The notes under the pieces are model-generated. The model did not search any database and had not been told where the DNA came from. It saw nothing but the letters and a program-made list of their open reading frames with translations. This document shows positions 5,867-6,698 of a stretch of 6,698 bases of DNA, piece by piece. The first letter of the stretch is position 1. The number at the start of each line of letters is the position of its first letter. The stretch is taken from contig CAOVIS010000046.1 of assembly GCA_948543905.1 (NCBI GenBank), positions 1 to 6,698 of the forward strand, written 5' to 3'. This DNA comes from an uncultured Bacilli bacterium (lineage in GTDB: Bacteria > Bacillota_I > Bacilli_A > RF39 > UBA660). Position numbers and translations under genes: made by a program.

Positions 5867-6698
5867 TCATTTACTATTATTACTTATTATATATGGATTG
5901 TCAATAGTTCCATCACCGCTGGTAACTACGGTTTTACGTACAATATTAATGACAGGTCTAAGACCCCGATATAGGTCTCCAGAAGTGCTATACTCTACTT
6001 TACCATTTTTATTAACACTAAAAGGATAAAAGTTTTTATTCTTGGTTTTAGCAAGACTTAAAGTCCACCAAATATTATCAATATCTTTATTATATAAGAA
6101 ATATTTGTCATTATCTTTTTCAAAATTTGCTCCAGCATATAAAACATCATCAACACTAAGAGTAGTAACATAACTACTATAAGATGAACCAATACAATTA
6201 AAGGTGGGAATTTTGTTGGTAATAATAAGCGTATATGTAGAAGAGTCTTCTTCATTTTTTTCTTTATCAATTTCTTCTTCAATACAATATTTACTGCTAG
6301 CTATAATCTCTTCAAATTCACTTAAAGTTGACTTATAATAATCATCTAAAGCCTTATAAATATCTGTATTATCAAACTCATTAAATTTTTCAAAATCATT
6401 ATTATAATTAGATACTTCTTCTAAGGTATCATTTAAAACTAATTTAACTGAACCATCTCCATTAATACGCATTATACGCCATAGAGAATTACTAATACTT
6501 ACATAGTTGTTAACAACATTCCCGCGAAAATAATAAGTTGTACCTAAATCATCTATATCTTTAATTAAGCCTTCATCAGTAGTTGCTATTTCATCCAATA
6601 CTTTGGTTAGAGGCTTATCTTTAACCTCATTATTTTTTAGAATGGTATTATAAAAATACTCTTCACTAGCTTCAGTTTTTTTTACATTAAGTTTGAAA
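5867..6698 (-). CDS. Probable extracellular protein with DUF6273-like C-terminal region (5' end outside window)
   Basis: The frame stays open to the right edge, so 276 codons are visible and the start is missing. The TTG at 6598 is only an internal codon, because 33 in-frame codons precede it. The sequence resembles large secreted or surface proteins I know from uncultured gut Bacilli and Clostridia. It has a YYFRGNVVNNYVS block leading to LWRIMRINGDGSVKL, a central part with TNKIPTFNC and a DVLYAGA element, then NIWWTLS, and finally YRGLRPVINI with SGDGTIDNPYIIS at the end. The WWTLS and GLRPVINI elements recall DUF6273, found in cell-surface proteins of unknown function. Two cysteines, in SSKYCIE and TFNCIG, could form a disulfide, which fits an exported protein. 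The gene ends in TGA. The missing start probably holds a signal peptide or pilin-like leader, but this cannot be seen. No enzymatic role is claimed. Confidence 0.8.
   Translation of the reverse strand, partial: FKLNVKKTEASEEYFYNTILKNNEVKDKPLTKVLDEIATTDEGLIKDIDDLGTTYYFRGNVVNNYVSISNSLWRIMRINGDGSVKLVLNDTLEEVSNYNNDFEKFNEFDNTDIYKALDDYYKSTLSEFEEIIASSKYCIEEEIDKEKNEEDSSTYTLIITNKIPTFNCIGSSYSSYVTTLSVDDVLYAGANFEKDNDKYFLYNKDIDNIWWTLSLAKTKNKNFYPFSVNKNGKVEYSTSGDLYRGLRPVINIVRKTVVTSGDGTIDNPYIISNNSK

Noticed and set aside
6058..6282. 74-codon minus-strand frame
   Set aside because: It is a shifted frame inside the DUF6273-like gene; its lysine and leucine runs come from the E- and N-rich coding sequence read out of frame.

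Overview
The window is AT-rich chromosomal DNA from a low-GC Gram-positive bacterium. Three things point to the class Bacilli: a CotE-type spore coat protein at the left edge, a RecD2-type helicase and an MtaB-type tRNA modification enzyme. A secreted protein of a kind I know from uncultured gut Bacilli (the RF39/Erysipelotrichia side, near the origin of the mollicutes) suggests that part of the class. This lineage placement is inference. Tryptophan is encoded by TGG, no gene has an internal TGA, and one gene ends in TGA, so the standard bacterial code applies and not the mycoplasma code.

Left part (1-712). The first 64 codons of a leftward cotE-like gene run off the left edge. They are separated by about 100 bases from a rightward gene for a small histidine-triad (HIT) protein. 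The gap carries two divergent promoters: an extended -10 promoter for the HIT gene and a sporulation-sigma-like -10 for cotE. The HIT gene ends in a hairpin terminator.

Middle left (671-1055). This stretch looks intergenic but is not empty. It holds a 51-codon leftward gene for a one-helix membrane peptide, ending in a terminator. Beyond that is a compact candidate transcription unit of about 170 bases: a strong promoter, a perfect 14-bp palindrome over the expected start of transcription, a 35-codon reading frame, and the HIT terminator read from the other side. I do not recognise this unit. It is the most original item here.

Main operon (881-5823, minus strand). An extended -10 promoter near 5800 is followed by five closely packed genes: a membrane-anchored acidic protein, mtaB (tRNA ms2t6A37 synthesis), a 207-residue protein I cannot name, recD2 (5'-3' DNA helicase) and the 51-residue membrane peptide. 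Gaps are 11 to 20 bases and each gene has its own ribosome binding site, so co-transcription is likely. The operon mixes translation fidelity with DNA repair and shows no single pathway.

Right edge (5867-6698). The last 276 codons of a probably extracellular protein with a DUF6273-like C-terminal region are present; its start lies outside the window. No mobile element, CRISPR array, rRNA or tRNA was seen.
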